64,000 nt of DNA from Lentzea waywayandensis (GTDB lineage Bacteria > Actinomycetota > Actinomycetes > Mycobacteriales > Pseudonocardiaceae): contig NZ_FOYL01000001.1 of the NCBI RefSeq assembly GCF_900115955.1, positions 806,001-870,000 of the forward strand. Direction: 5' to 3'. The position numbers were made by a program, and so were the translations under genes. The notes beneath the pieces are model-generated. The model was not told the origin of the DNA. It worked only from the letters and a program-made list of their open reading frames with translations, and did not search any database. Below are positions 24,987-33,329 of the stretch, in pieces; positions within the stretch are counted from its first letter, which is position 1; every line of letters starts with the position of its first letter.

Positions 24987-26009
24987 ATGACTCAGGCGCA
25001 GCAGACGGTGAACCTTCCCAGCTCGGTGTTCACCGGCCTCACCGAAGTCAGCGACGTCGCGGCGACCGGAAACGTTCTCGGAGTCATCAACTACACGACC
25101 GAGTGCACGGACCCGCGTGTCGAGAATGGCCTCCTCACGCTCGACCTGCACATGGCGAGCGACCTCGGCGAGGCATTCGCGGAGGTGTGGACGACCACCG
25201 GCGCCGTCGAGACCGGCGAGCACCACGGCGTCGTTTACGCCCACGACGGCGAGTACCTCCTCGTCGCCGGGCGGATCGCCCCGACGGGCCGCTACACCGA
25301 GGACACCCGCGCCGCCTACGTCGCCGCCCTCGACCTGATGGACGGGCTCGGCTACAAGAACTGCTTCCGCATGTGGAACTTCCTCAACGACATCAACGGC
25401 GACAACGCCGAGGGCCTGGAGATCTACCGGGACTTCTGCAAGGGCCGCGCCGAGGCGTTCGAACTCTTCCACTTCGGCGACAAGGAGGTCCCGAGCGCGA
25501 CCGGAATCGGGTCGCAGGGCGGCGGGATCGCGTTCTACTTCCTCGCCTCCCGCTCCGCCGCGCTGACGTCGGTGGAGAACTCCAAGCAGATGGCCGCCTA
25601 CCACTACCCGCGCCAGTACGGCCCGCGCCCGCCCAAGTTCGCGCGGGCCACCTACCTCGCCGGCACGCACACCGACCGCAGGTCAGGACAGATCTACGTG
25701 GCCGGCACCGCCAGCATCCGCGGCCACGAGACCCTGCACGACGGCGACATCGTGGCGCAGGTGAAGTTGTCACTCGACAACATCGAGCACCTCATTTCCG
25801 ACGAGAACCTGGCGGACTACGAGATCACGCAGGGCAATTCCTTGCTGAACCTCGACAACATCAAGGTGTACGTCCGTCACCGTTCCGACATCCCGGCGGT
25901 CCGCAGGATGTGCGAGGAGCGTTTCTCCCCGAACGCCCGGATCCAGTACCTGAACGTCGACGTCTGCCGCGCCGATCTCCTCGTGGAGATCGAGGGCGTC
26001 ATCGCCTGA
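24987..26009 (+). CDS. Chorismatase (FkbO/Hyg5/RapK family)
   Basis: The 340-residue product belongs to the chorismatase family, which cleaves pyruvate from chorismate to give an aromatic or cyclohexadiene acid. FkbO and RapK make dihydroxycyclohexadiene carboxylate, while Hyg5-type enzymes make 3-hydroxybenzoate. Family hallmarks visible are GIGSQGGGIAFYF, the YVAGTASIRGHET segment and the C-terminal VDVCRADLLVEIEG with the conserved glutamate (about 334). The length is normal and a strong ribosome site precedes the ATG. It heads an operon with a DAHP synthase (35 bases downstream) and a flavin hydroxylase, and faces the ligase-loaded PKS-A, so its product is the likely starter acid. Since the downstream hydroxylase resembles phenol hydroxylases, an aromatic 3-hydroxybenzoate-type product is favoured, but subtype residues were not resolved by eye. 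Confidence 0.93.
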   Translation: MTQAQQTVNLPSSVFTGLTEVSDVAATGNVLGVINYTTECTDPRVENGLLTLDLHMASDLGEAFAEVWTTTGAVETGEHHGVVYAHDGEYLLVAGRIAPTGRYTEDTRAAYVAALDLMDGLGYKNCFRMWNFLNDINGDNAEGLEIYRDFCKGRAEAFELFHFGDKEVPSATGIGSQGGGIAFYFLASRSAALTSVENSKQMAAYHYPRQYGPRPPKFARATYLAGTHTDRRSGQIYVAGTASIRGHETLHDGDIVAQVKLSLDNIEHLISDENLADYEITQGNSLLNLDNIKVYVRHRSDIPAVRRMCEERFSPNARIQYLNVDVCRADLLVEIEGVIA

Positions 26010-26044
26010 CTCGTCCAGCCGAACCAGATACAGGAGCGAGAACA

Positions 26045-27253
26045 ATGCCTCAGACGGTGAAGCTGACCGAGTTCACGCAGACGCAGACGGCGGCCCCGTG
26101 GATGACGTTGCCGGCGACCCAGCAGCCGCACTGGCACCACCACCCCGACTACGACCTGATCGAAGCCGAACTGTCCGGCGCGCTCCCCCTGGTCGCGCAT
26201 TCCGAAATTCGCGAGGCGAAACGTGCCCTGGGTCTCGCCGCCCTCGGCGAGGCACGCGTCCTGCAGCTCGGCGACTGCGCGGAATCGTTTTCGGACGTCG
26301 ACCCGGTGACAACTTCCGGAAAGGTGCGCAACATCGGGCGCATCGCGTCCCGCCTGGCGGAACGGACCGGGCAGCAGGTGGCTCGTTTCGGACGCATGGC
26401 CGGGCAGTACGCGAAGCCCCGTTCGAGCAACTTCGAAACGATCGACGGCGTCGATCTGCCGTCGTTCCGCGGCGAGCTCGTTAATTCCTTCGAGCCCGAC
26501 GTTTTCGCCCGCCGCCACGACCCCGAACGAATGCTTCAGGCCTACGACGCATCGGCTTCCGTCATCCGAGAAGTGCGCGCCCATTGGTCGGGAAGTGTCG
26601 AGGAACTGTCCGGTGGTCCGTGGGTGGCCCACGAGGCATTGGTGCTGGACTACGAGAACGCGCTCATTCGCACCGACGAGCGCACCGGCGAGCAGTTCCT
26701 CACCTCGACGCACTTCCCGTGGATCGGTGAGCGCACCCGCCAGCTCGAGAACGCGCACGTCAGCATGTTCTCCGCGATCGCGAACCCGATCGGCGTGAAG
26801 GTCGGCCCGACCGCCGACCCGGAGACCGTCGTGCGGCTGTGCCAGCTGCTCGACCCGCGCCACACGCCCGGCCGTCTGACGCTCATCGTCCGCATGGGCC
26901 GCGAGGACATCCACGTCGCCCTGGCGCCGATCGTGCGTGCCGTGCAGCGCGCCGGCCACCCCGTCGTCTGGATCTCGGACCCCATGCACGGCAACACGGT
27001 CACCGCCGAATCTGGGCGAAAGACTCGACATGTCACCCATATCATCGAGGAGGCCACGGCGTTCCGGCACATCCTCGAGACCGAGGGCGCGCACGCGGCC
27101 GGCTTGCACCTGGAAGTGGCCGCGACCGACGTGACGGAGTGCGTCGGCGGGTCCGTCCCCGACGAGAACGCTCTCTCCGCGCGCTACGAGACCCTCTGCG
27201 ACCCGCGGCTGAACCCCGAACAGGCGCTCGGAGTGATCGACTCGGTGTTCTGA
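26045..27253 (+). CDS. Class II (plant-type) 3-deoxy-D-arabino-heptulosonate 7-phosphate synthase
   Basis: This 402-residue enzyme condenses phosphoenolpyruvate with erythrose 4-phosphate, the first shikimate-pathway step. Class II signatures are the metal-binding cysteine in QLGDCAESF, the RMAGQYAKPRS motif, WISDPMHGNT and the C-terminal GGSVPDEN and CDPRLNPEQAL. It is shorter than primary-metabolism class II enzymes (about 450-460 residues), as is common for copies in antibiotic clusters, which often lack N-terminal regulatory parts. The ATG at 26045 is chosen because AGGAG lies at 26032-26036. The longer upstream open frame overlaps the chorismatase gene in another frame. Its place between chorismatase and hydroxylase suggests a dedicated, possibly feedback-insensitive, supply of chorismate for the starter unit. 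Confidence 0.95.
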   Translation: MPQTVKLTEFTQTQTAAPWMTLPATQQPHWHHHPDYDLIEAELSGALPLVAHSEIREAKRALGLAALGEARVLQLGDCAESFSDVDPVTTSGKVRNIGRIASRLAERTGQQVARFGRMAGQYAKPRSSNFETIDGVDLPSFRGELVNSFEPDVFARRHDPERMLQAYDASASVIREVRAHWSGSVEELSGGPWVAHEALVLDYENALIRTDERTGEQFLTSTHFPWIGERTRQLENAHVSMFSAIANPIGVKVGPTADPETVVRLCQLLDPRHTPGRLTLIVRMGREDIHVALAPIVRAVQRAGHPVVWISDPMHGNTVTAESGRKTRHVTHIIEEATAFRHILETEGAHAAGLHLEVAATDVTECVGGSVPDENALSARYETLCDPRLNPEQALGVIDSVF

Positions 27254-27278
27254 TTCCCCCAGGCAGACAGGGAAACTG

Positions 27279-28853
27279 ATGAAGTCACACACCGCCGACG
27301 TCGCGGTAGTCGGCTGCGGCCCGGTCGGCCTCGTACTGTCGATCCTCCTCGCGCACAAGGGATGGCGGGTCGTCCTCCTGGAGAAGTACCGCGGCCAGTA
27401 CCCGTTCCCGCGCGTCGTCGCGTTCGACGGGGAGACCGCGCGCTCGTTCGCCTCGGCCGGCATCGGCGCCGACCTGATGGAGCTCGGCGAACCCCTGGGG
27501 CAGTACATGTTCCAGAACGCCGAGGGCCGCGAGCTCTTCTCCTTCGAGGCGCCGTACGAGCCCGGCCGCGACGGCTGGCCGATCGCGACCGTGATGCACC
27601 AGCCGACGTTCGAACGGGCGTTGCGCGAGCACGTCCTGACCTTGCCGAACATCACGACGTTGTTCGGGCACAAGGTGGAGGCGGTCGAGGACCACGGCTC
27701 GCACGTGTCGATCACCGCGCCCGGCCCGGACCACGAGGGTGACGTCACGGCCTCCTTCGTCATCGGGTGCGACGGCGCCAACAGCTTCGTCCGCGATGTC
27801 ATGGGCTCGCGGATGATCGACCTGAACTTCAAGCACGACTGGCTGCTGGTCGACGTCGTCTTCCACGAGAAGCGCGCGTTCCGGCCGAACGACGTGCAGG
27901 TGTGCGACCCGGCCCGCCCGACGACGATCGTCGCGTCCGGCCGAGGGCACCGGCGCTGGGAGTTCATGCGGCTGCCCGGCGAGTCCATCGAAGAGATGTC
28001 CACCGTGGAGCGCATGTGGGAGCTTCTGGCGCCCTATGACGTGACTCCCGCGAACGCCGACCTGACGCGCAACATCGTCTACACCTTCCAGGCGGCGATG
28101 GCGGACAAGTGGCGCAACGGCAGGATGTTGCTGGCCGGGGACTCCGCGCACCTGATGCCGCCGTTCGCCGGCCAGGGCATGTGTTCCGGCATCCGCGACT
28201 CGGTGAACCTGGCGTGGAAGCTCGACCTGGTGCTGCGGGACCTGGCCTCTGACTCGTTGCTCGACGCGTACCAGGCCGAGCGTGCGCTGCAGGTGCGGCA
28301 CACGATCGAGATGTCCATCGAGGTCGGCAAGATCGTGTCGGAGCTGGACCCGGTGGCCGCCGCCCGGCGGGACGCGTTCCTCATCGCGATGCAGGCCAAG
28401 CCCGAAGGCGTGGACCTCGCGCCGTCCGCCTACGCGCTGGAGGACGGCATCGTCCGGCGCACTCCGGACATCACCCTGCCGCACGGCGAGCTGTCGCCCC
28501 AGGGCGTGGTGGCGCGGGGAACCCAGCGGGACCGGTTCGACGACGTCGTCGGACGCGGGTGGCAGCTGATCACGACGCTCGACCCGTACGAGGCGCTGGG
28601 CGAGGACGAACTGGAGTTCCTGAAGTCACTGGGAACGCACCTGGTGCGGGTGATGCCGGCCGGGATTCCGCCGAAGATCGCTCGGGCGCACGAGGTCGTG
28701 GACGTCGAGCGGCTGTACCTGCCTTGGCTGGCCGGGTACAGGAAGGTGGCTGCTCTGGTGCGGCCGGACTACTACGTGTTCGGGTTCGCGGCGGACAGGG
28801 CCGACCTGCCCGCGCTGGTGAACGACCTGAAGGCGCAGCTGCCGTTGCTGTGA
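27279..28853 (+). CDS. FAD-dependent aromatic hydroxylase (MhpA-like flavin monooxygenase)
   Basis: The 524-residue protein is a class A flavoprotein monooxygenase, using NAD(P)H and oxygen to hydroxylate phenolic rings. Visible motifs are the N-terminal dinucleotide fold VVGCGPVGL (about 9-17), the DG motif in GCDGANSFVRD (about 163) and the GD motif in LLAGDSAHLMPPFAGQG (about 285). After the catalytic part it has the C-terminal thioredoxin-like extension of the 3-(3-hydroxyphenyl)propionate hydroxylase subfamily. It is the third gene of the starter operon, 25 bases after the DAHP synthase gene. It could hydroxylate the free hydroxybenzoate or the aryl end of the polyketide; sequence does not decide. 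Candicidin-type clusters also contain a flavin monooxygenase, but orthology is not claimed. Confidence 0.9.
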   Translation: MKSHTADVAVVGCGPVGLVLSILLAHKGWRVVLLEKYRGQYPFPRVVAFDGETARSFASAGIGADLMELGEPLGQYMFQNAEGRELFSFEAPYEPGRDGWPIATVMHQPTFERALREHVLTLPNITTLFGHKVEAVEDHGSHVSITAPGPDHEGDVTASFVIGCDGANSFVRDVMGSRMIDLNFKHDWLLVDVVFHEKRAFRPNDVQVCDPARPTTIVASGRGHRRWEFMRLPGESIEEMSTVERMWELLAPYDVTPANADLTRNIVYTFQAAMADKWRNGRMLLAGDSAHLMPPFAGQGMCSGIRDSVNLAWKLDLVLRDLASDSLLDAYQAERALQVRHTIEMSIEVGKIVSELDPVAAARRDAFLIAMQAKPEGVDLAPSAYALEDGIVRRTPDITLPHGELSPQGVVARGTQRDRFDDVVGRGWQLITTLDPYEALGEDELEFLKSLGTHLVRVMPAGIPPKIARAHEVVDVERLYLPWLAGYRKVAALVRPDYYVFGFAADRADLPALVNDLKAQLPLL

Positions 28854-28863
28854 GCACGGTGGA

Positions 28864-28898
28864 GCGCAAGGACTCCCGTGTCCGGGGAGCCCTTGCGC
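28864..28898. terminator. Hairpin between convergent genes, probable bidirectional terminator
   Basis: GCGCAAGGACTCCC (28864-28877) pairs with GGGAGCCCTTGCGC (28885-28898) over 14 positions with one A-C mismatch and a 7-base loop. It lies in the 55-base gap between the flavin hydroxylase (plus) and the DUF222/HNH gene (minus). No U-tract follows, as is usual in actinomycetes. Confidence 0.75.
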
Positions 28899-28908
28899 GA
28901 GGTACGTG

Positions 28909-30207
28909 CTAGACCAAGGCAGGGTGAGGGCGCGGTTGCGGCAGTACCCAGGCGGGCGTCAGCGTGCCCGTTCTGTCGGTGCGGTTCGCTGAGGGTTGGG
29001 TCCCCTCGAAGCCGTGGAGCACGTTGCGGCGGGCCGCGCGGTCCGGATCCAGCCAGCCCGGTGGGTAGAAGCGCGGCAGGCCCTGCACCATCCTGATCTC
29101 CCACTCGCTGTGGTGGATCAGGCGGTGGTGGTTGCGGCACAGCAGCACGGCGTTGTCGACGGAGGTCTCGCCTCCGTTGGACCAGAACCGGACGTGGTGG
29201 GCGTCGCAGTGTTTCGGCGGGCGCTCGCAGCCGGGGAAGGCGCAGCCCTGGTCGCGCGCCACCAGCACTCGGCGGATCGCGGCGGGGAAGGTGCGGGCCT
29301 TGCGGCCGATGTCCATCGGCTGTGAGCGTTCGCCCAGCACCAGCGGAATGATGCCGGCGTTGCAGGCGAGCTGACGGGCCTCGGCGGCCGGGATGCGCTC
29401 GCGGTTGTCGAGCATCGCCTGGCCCGCCTGGCTCACCAGGTCCTCGTAGCGCATCGTCAGAGTGAGGCTGACCGGTTCGCCGCCGTGTTCGGGCAGCTGG
29501 TCGGCGCGCAGCATCAGGTCGACGAGCTCGGCCAGGGCGTCGCCTTCGCGTTCGGAGCGGGTGCGGAGGTCTGGCCCTTCCTCGAGCGTTTCCGGCCGCG
29601 GCTTGGCCAGCGGGTCGAGCAGGGCCTCGTACTTCGCGCCGGTGATCTTGTCGAGCTTCGCCCAGATCTCCAGGCACTCACCCTTCCAGCGCATCACGTG
29701 CTGGTTCGTCGGCGGTGCGGGCTCGGTGTCGCGGGGCTCCGGATCGTCCTGGTACAGGCGGTAGGCCAGTTCCTTGCCGAAGGAGCGGACCGCGCTCGGC
29801 TCGTGGGCCTGCGCGAACTCCACCACCGGGCCTTCGGCTTCGGCGGGCAGCTTCTTCATCACCTCGGCGACGGCGGAGATGTGGTCGGTGGAGAGCGTGC
29901 CCTCCGCGACCGCGGCGGCGGTGACCGGGAGATCCGGCTCCAGCCTGCTGCCCGTCGGGGTGATCTCGTGGCTCAGGGCGTGCGCGTTCGCGAGCCACTG
30001 CCGCGCGGTCTTCAGGTCCCAGCGGACCGCGTGCCGCAGCACCTGCGGCAGGTCCTTGTAACCCAGTTCCTCGGCCGCGCCGCGACGGTCCAGCTCGGCG
30101 AGCTTCCGCAGCACGGCGTGCTCGCGGACCCGGATCTCCACGACCTCGCTGACGACGCTGCTGAGCAGCTCGTCGGTCGAGAGGAAGCAGGGGTCGGGTT
30201 CGCTCAT
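28909..30207 (-). CDS. DUF222 / HNH endonuclease domain protein (13E12 family)
   Basis: This 432-residue protein has an N-terminal DUF222 region and, near residue 340, an HNH nuclease motif built from GCAFPGC, DAHHVRFWSNGG and LLCRNHHRLIH. The paired cysteines and histidines are those expected to bind zinc and the catalytic metal. The family is abundant in actinobacterial genomes, often in many copies, and is linked to mobile or repeat elements, but its cell function is not firmly known. It has no evident part in polyketide synthesis and separates the starter operon from the regulator. The ATG at 30205-30207 has no clear Shine-Dalgarno sequence. A short GTGT-TCG-ACAC palindrome overlaps the start region. 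Confidence 0.9.
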   Translation of the reverse strand: MSEPDPCFLSTDELLSSVVSEVVEIRVREHAVLRKLAELDRRGAAEELGYKDLPQVLRHAVRWDLKTARQWLANAHALSHEITPTGSRLEPDLPVTAAAVAEGTLSTDHISAVAEVMKKLPAEAEGPVVEFAQAHEPSAVRSFGKELAYRLYQDDPEPRDTEPAPPTNQHVMRWKGECLEIWAKLDKITGAKYEALLDPLAKPRPETLEEGPDLRTRSEREGDALAELVDLMLRADQLPEHGGEPVSLTLTMRYEDLVSQAGQAMLDNRERIPAAEARQLACNAGIIPLVLGERSQPMDIGRKARTFPAAIRRVLVARDQGCAFPGCERPPKHCDAHHVRFWSNGGETSVDNAVLLCRNHHRLIHHSEWEIRMVQGLPRFYPPGWLDPDRAARRNVLHGFEGTQPSANRTDRTGTLTPAWVLPQPRPHPALV

Positions 30208-30293
30208 GTGTTCGACACTACCGCAAGATCACGTTTTGATAACGGGCGAGAGCGGACACGATCGAGTGAAAGCGCGGCGTCCTCAGTGGAGGA
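30208..30293. other. Short gap between the LAL regulator and the HNH gene
   Basis: These 86 bases follow the regulator stop and precede the HNH gene on the minus strand. They are less GC-rich than the genes (a GTTATCAAAACG stretch on the minus strand) and probably hold the HNH promoter, but no clear -35/-10 pair could be assigned. Confidence 0.4.
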
Positions 30294-33044
30294 TCAGGCC
30301 GTGCTGGGCAGGTACGAGTGCAGATCCGCCGGCAAGTCCTTGCGGTACTTGACGTTCAGCTTCCGGTACACCCGCGTCAGGTGCTGCTCGATGGTCGACG
30401 GCGTGATGTAGAGCTTCGACGCGATCTCCCGGTTCGTGTAGCCCACCGCGGCCAGCGCGGCCACCCGCCGTTCCGCGTCGGTCAGCGTCGCGATCGGATC
30501 GGCCGGCTTCTCCTCGGCCGGCGCGTCTTCGCCGTCGACCTTCCCGCGCGAGGGCAGCAGCTCCTCGCACAACTCGGCGGCATCGCACACGTTCGCCACG
30601 TGCCATGCCCGCCGGGCGACGGTCCACGCGCGCCGATGTTCCCGCAGGGCCTGATGTGCCTTGGACAGGTCGGCCAGAGCACGCGCGAGCTCGTACTGGT
30701 CCCCGTACTCCTCCAGGATCACCACGGCGTCCTGCAACAGCTGCGGCCGGTTGTGCGGCTGGTTGGTGGCGGCCAGCAACCGCAACGCCACCCCACGGGT
30801 GCGCGAGGCGTCCGGGCCCAGCCGGGCGAGCTGCTCGTTGATCAGCCGCTTGGCCTCGTCCCGGTTCGCCCCGTGCAGCAGCCACGCCTCCGCGGCCGAC
30901 GTCCGCCACGGCACCACCCCTGGCTGGTCCACGCCCCAGGACGTCATCAGCTCGCCGCACGACAGAAAGTCCGCGAGCGCCGCGTAGTGCCGGGAGGTCG
31001 CCAAGTAGTGATGGCCGCGTGCGTACAGGTAGTGCAACCCGTACCGCGACTGGAACATCGCCTCGGGCACCGGCTGTTCCAGGAACGAGGCGGCGTCCTC
31101 GTGCCGGCCCATCTTGGTGGCCGCGTTGATGAGGATCCCCAGCGGCATGCCCAGCGCCACGCCCCACCCACCTGCGGGCATGAGGTCGAGGGCGTTCTGG
31201 GCGTGCTCGAAGGCGGTGGTCAGGTCGCCGCGCCGCAGTGACACCTCGGCGCGCACGCAGGAGAAGAAGGCGCGCGCGACCGCGAGGTTCTTGGCCCGCG
31301 CCTCGTCCAGCAGCTTGTCGCACCACTGCGCCGCCACGTCGAGCCGGTCCGCGTAGACCAGGGCCTGCAACGCCAGCATCGCCGACTCCGGACCCCACCA
31401 GCCGCTGTCGGACGGCCGCGCGGCCTGGAGCACGTGCTCGGCGTCGGTGGCCGAAGCATCGTTGTTGCCGTACGTCAGGACGTTCGCGAGGGCGGTGACG
31501 GCCTTCAGCATCGGTCCGGAGGTCAGGCTCACCGTCCGGGTCTTCACGGTCTCCGGGGTGGACGTCGCCCGGCGGGCCAGGGTCGGGTGCGAGCAGGCGA
31601 GCCAGAGTTCCATGGCGCGCAGGCCGTTGCTCGACGTGGTGGTGCGCCGCACGCGGTCCATCGCCTCGGTGGACTCGTCGACCTGGCAGTTCCACAGCAT
31701 CGGCTGCACCAGCGACGTGACGTCCCGGTCGGAGAGCTGCCCGGCCCGCATCGCCGGCACCACCGTGCCGAGCCTCCGGCCGGCCGCGGACGGGTTGACC
31801 CGCCACTCGACCCGTACCAGCTTCGCCGCGATCGCCGCGCGCCCGTGCACCTCGACGCACGCCCGATGGGCCAGCTCCAGGTAGCGCAACGCCGTGTCGA
31901 TCTGCTCGTCGCGCAGGGCGTGCTCGGCGGCCTCCTCGAAGACCGGCACCATCCACGGGTTCTCGGAGTGGTCGGCCATCACCAGATAGGGGGCGACCTC
32001 GGTGGCGGGCGCGCCTTCGTCGTGCAGCAGCAACGCCGCGCCGAGGTACATCTCCTTGCGGTCCTGAGTGGACAGATCGTCCAGCACGGCGCCCCGCGCG
32101 GCCGGGTCGCGGAACCAGCCGTCGCACAGCAGCCCGGCCTCGTTCATCACGTCCAGCGCGGACGCCACGGTCTCGGTGTCGGCGCGGGCCAGGCGCCCCA
32201 ACGACTCCCGCGTCGCCTGCTCCCCCGTCACGGCCAGCGCCCGCGCGACGGGCAGCACGTGGTGGTCGCTGCGATGCAGACAGCTGACCAGCGCCCGCCG
32301 GTAGCTGGGCCCGATCACCAGACCACCGTCGTCGCGCGGCTTGCAGAGCCGTTGGTCGTCGAGCAACGACCGCACCAGCAACGGGTTCCCGCCGGACAAC
32401 GCCATCGCGTCCACGGCGTGCACGGAGGCCTCGAACAGCTCGCCCAACGACCCCAGCGGCGCCAGCTGGACGTCGCGGCAGTGCGGGTGGCGCAACAGCT
32501 CGGTGTGCAGCGCGGTGTGCGCGGCACGCGGTGAGGCGGTCTCGCTGAGCATCAGCAGCACCTTCGCCTGGCCGAGCCGGCGGATCAGGTACAGCAGCCA
32601 GTGCAGCGACGACGAGTCAGCGTGCTGCACGTCGTCGATGCCGATCACCAGTGGCGTCTCGGCCGTCAGATCCAGCAAGGCCAGGCACAACGCGTGCAAC
32701 TGGCGGGCGGTCGGCCCGTCGGCACTGCGGGCGGCGGCGTCGAGCAGTTCGCCGACCTCGTCCGGTGCGTCCAGGGGGTGGAAGATCTGGCTCGCCACCC
32801 CGAACGGCAGGTCGCGCTCGAACGCCGAGCAGGTGGCCTTGACGAAGCCGACGCCGGAGGCCTCACCGAACGCGTGCAGCAGCTCGGTCTTCCCCGACGC
32901 CACAGGGCCTGTGAGTAACGCGACCCTTCCGGATCCTGACAGGGAGTCTGTCAACAACGTCTCCAAGGTGGCCCACTGGTCGTCCCGCTCGATCAGGCCC
33001 GCGAGCCTCGCCTTGGTCATGCTGTTGTCAGACGTCCCGGTCAT
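30294..33044 (-). CDS. LAL-type LuxR transcriptional regulator (large ATP-binding)
   Basis: The 916-residue product has an N-terminal AAA-type ATPase with Walker A (TGPVASGKTELL, about 38-49) and Walker B (LVIGIDDVQHADS). A long helical repeat region follows, then a C-terminal LuxR helix-turn-helix (LTDAERRVAALAAVGYTN, then IASKLYITPSTIEQHL). This is the LAL family, commonly a pathway-specific activator of macrolide and polyene clusters. The start at 33042-33044 (MTGTSDNS) is preferred: the reading frame is open back to 33302, but the upstream residues are arginine-rich low-complexity and GAGAGG precedes the chosen ATG. The gene is divergent from the glycosyltransferase operon, and the shared region holds an 18-base direct repeat that could be its own or another regulator's target. 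Confidence 0.93.
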   Translation of the reverse strand: MTGTSDNSMTKARLAGLIERDDQWATLETLLTDSLSGSGRVALLTGPVASGKTELLHAFGEASGVGFVKATCSAFERDLPFGVASQIFHPLDAPDEVGELLDAAARSADGPTARQLHALCLALLDLTAETPLVIGIDDVQHADSSSLHWLLYLIRRLGQAKVLLMLSETASPRAAHTALHTELLRHPHCRDVQLAPLGSLGELFEASVHAVDAMALSGGNPLLVRSLLDDQRLCKPRDDGGLVIGPSYRRALVSCLHRSDHHVLPVARALAVTGEQATRESLGRLARADTETVASALDVMNEAGLLCDGWFRDPAARGAVLDDLSTQDRKEMYLGAALLLHDEGAPATEVAPYLVMADHSENPWMVPVFEEAAEHALRDEQIDTALRYLELAHRACVEVHGRAAIAAKLVRVEWRVNPSAAGRRLGTVVPAMRAGQLSDRDVTSLVQPMLWNCQVDESTEAMDRVRRTTTSSNGLRAMELWLACSHPTLARRATSTPETVKTRTVSLTSGPMLKAVTALANVLTYGNNDASATDAEHVLQAARPSDSGWWGPESAMLALQALVYADRLDVAAQWCDKLLDEARAKNLAVARAFFSCVRAEVSLRRGDLTTAFEHAQNALDLMPAGGWGVALGMPLGILINAATKMGRHEDAASFLEQPVPEAMFQSRYGLHYLYARGHHYLATSRHYAALADFLSCGELMTSWGVDQPGVVPWRTSAAEAWLLHGANRDEAKRLINEQLARLGPDASRTRGVALRLLAATNQPHNRPQLLQDAVVILEEYGDQYELARALADLSKAHQALREHRRAWTVARRAWHVANVCDAAELCEELLPSRGKVDGEDAPAEEKPADPIATLTDAERRVAALAAVGYTNREIASKLYITPSTIEQHLTRVYRKLNVKYRKDLPADLHSYLPSTA

Positions 33045-33195
33045 GATGATGTACCTCTCGCCAGGAAAGCCGCCGTGCCGCAGCGCGGTGCGTGCTGATG
33101 AGGCACCACCACGGTCCCCCAGGAGCGCGGGCATGACGGGTCGGCACCGAGCGTCGCAGGCCAACGCATCCCCATCAAATCGATACGCGCCAGTT

Positions 33196-33249
33196 CTAGG
33201 TGTTCTCCTGGAGTCCCGGTGCTTTCGAACACTAGGTCTTCTTCTGGAG
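33196..33249. repeat. Imperfect 18-base direct repeat pair, candidate regulator sites
   Basis: CTAGGTGTTCTCCTGGAG at 33196-33213 recurs as CTAGGTCTTCTTCTGGAG at 33232-33249. They match at 16 of 18 positions and their starts are 36 bases apart. Each copy has partial dyad character (CTAGG ... CCTGG-like ends). They sit roughly 80-135 bases upstream of the glycosyltransferase start. Confidence 0.55.
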
Positions 33250-33254
33250 AAGAC
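33236..33254. other. 7-bp inverted repeat overlapping the second direct repeat
   Basis: GTCTTCT (33236-33242) and AGAAGAC (33248-33254) are perfect inverted arms around 5 bases. It could form a small hairpin or be an operator half of the repeat pair. It is too short and wrongly placed to be called a terminator. Confidence 0.4.
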
Positions 33255-33315
33255 CGCCGCCCTGGGACAGGGCACCCCGGGGTCCGGCAGGCTCGCGGTC
33301 ACCAGGCGTCAGTCC

Positions 33316-33320
33316 GAAGG
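33316..33320 (+). promoter_or_regulatory. Ribosome binding site that sets the glycosyltransferase start
   Basis: GAAGG lies 9 bases before the ATG at 33330, favouring that ATG over the longer open frame that begins at 33219 and the in-frame GTG at 33321. Confidence 0.65.
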
Positions 33321-33329
33321 GTGAAGTCC

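Larger units (their letters stand above)
33045..33329. promoter_or_regulatory. Divergent promoter region between the LAL regulator and the glycosyltransferase operon
   Basis: The 285 bases hold two imperfect 18-base direct repeats and a hairpin (listed separately) in the half nearer the glycosyltransferase. The half nearer the regulator is GC-rich and shows nothing assignable. No confident -35/-10 pair was found in either direction. Apparent open frames here are extensions of the flanking genes. Confidence 0.6.

Noticed and set aside
24748-24990. An 80-codon plus-strand reading frame in the PKS-A/chorismatase promoter region
   Set aside because: It overlaps the candidate promoter, the phased repeats and the chorismatase start. 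It has no recognisable domain and no ribosome site.
25103-26044. Longer version of the DAHP synthase gene starting at 25103
   Set aside because: That stretch is the chorismatase gene read in another frame. The real start has AGGAG at 26032-26036.
30195-30215. Possible LexA (SOS) box at the DUF222/HNH start
   Set aside because: Only one half-site (TCGAACA) is present and the second arm is missing.
33236-33254. Inverted repeat as a transcription terminator
   Set aside because: It has a 7-bp stem without a T-run, and lies upstream of both divergent genes, not at a gene end.
33045-33302. N-terminal extension of the LAL regulator to 33302
   Set aside because: The extra residues are arginine-rich, not family-like, and would cover the direct repeats. 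GAGAGG precedes the internal ATG at 33044.
33219-33329. N-terminal extension of the glycosyltransferase to 33219
   Set aside because: The family starts at the RPILFVSLPESG strand; GAAGG at 33316 supports the ATG at 33330.
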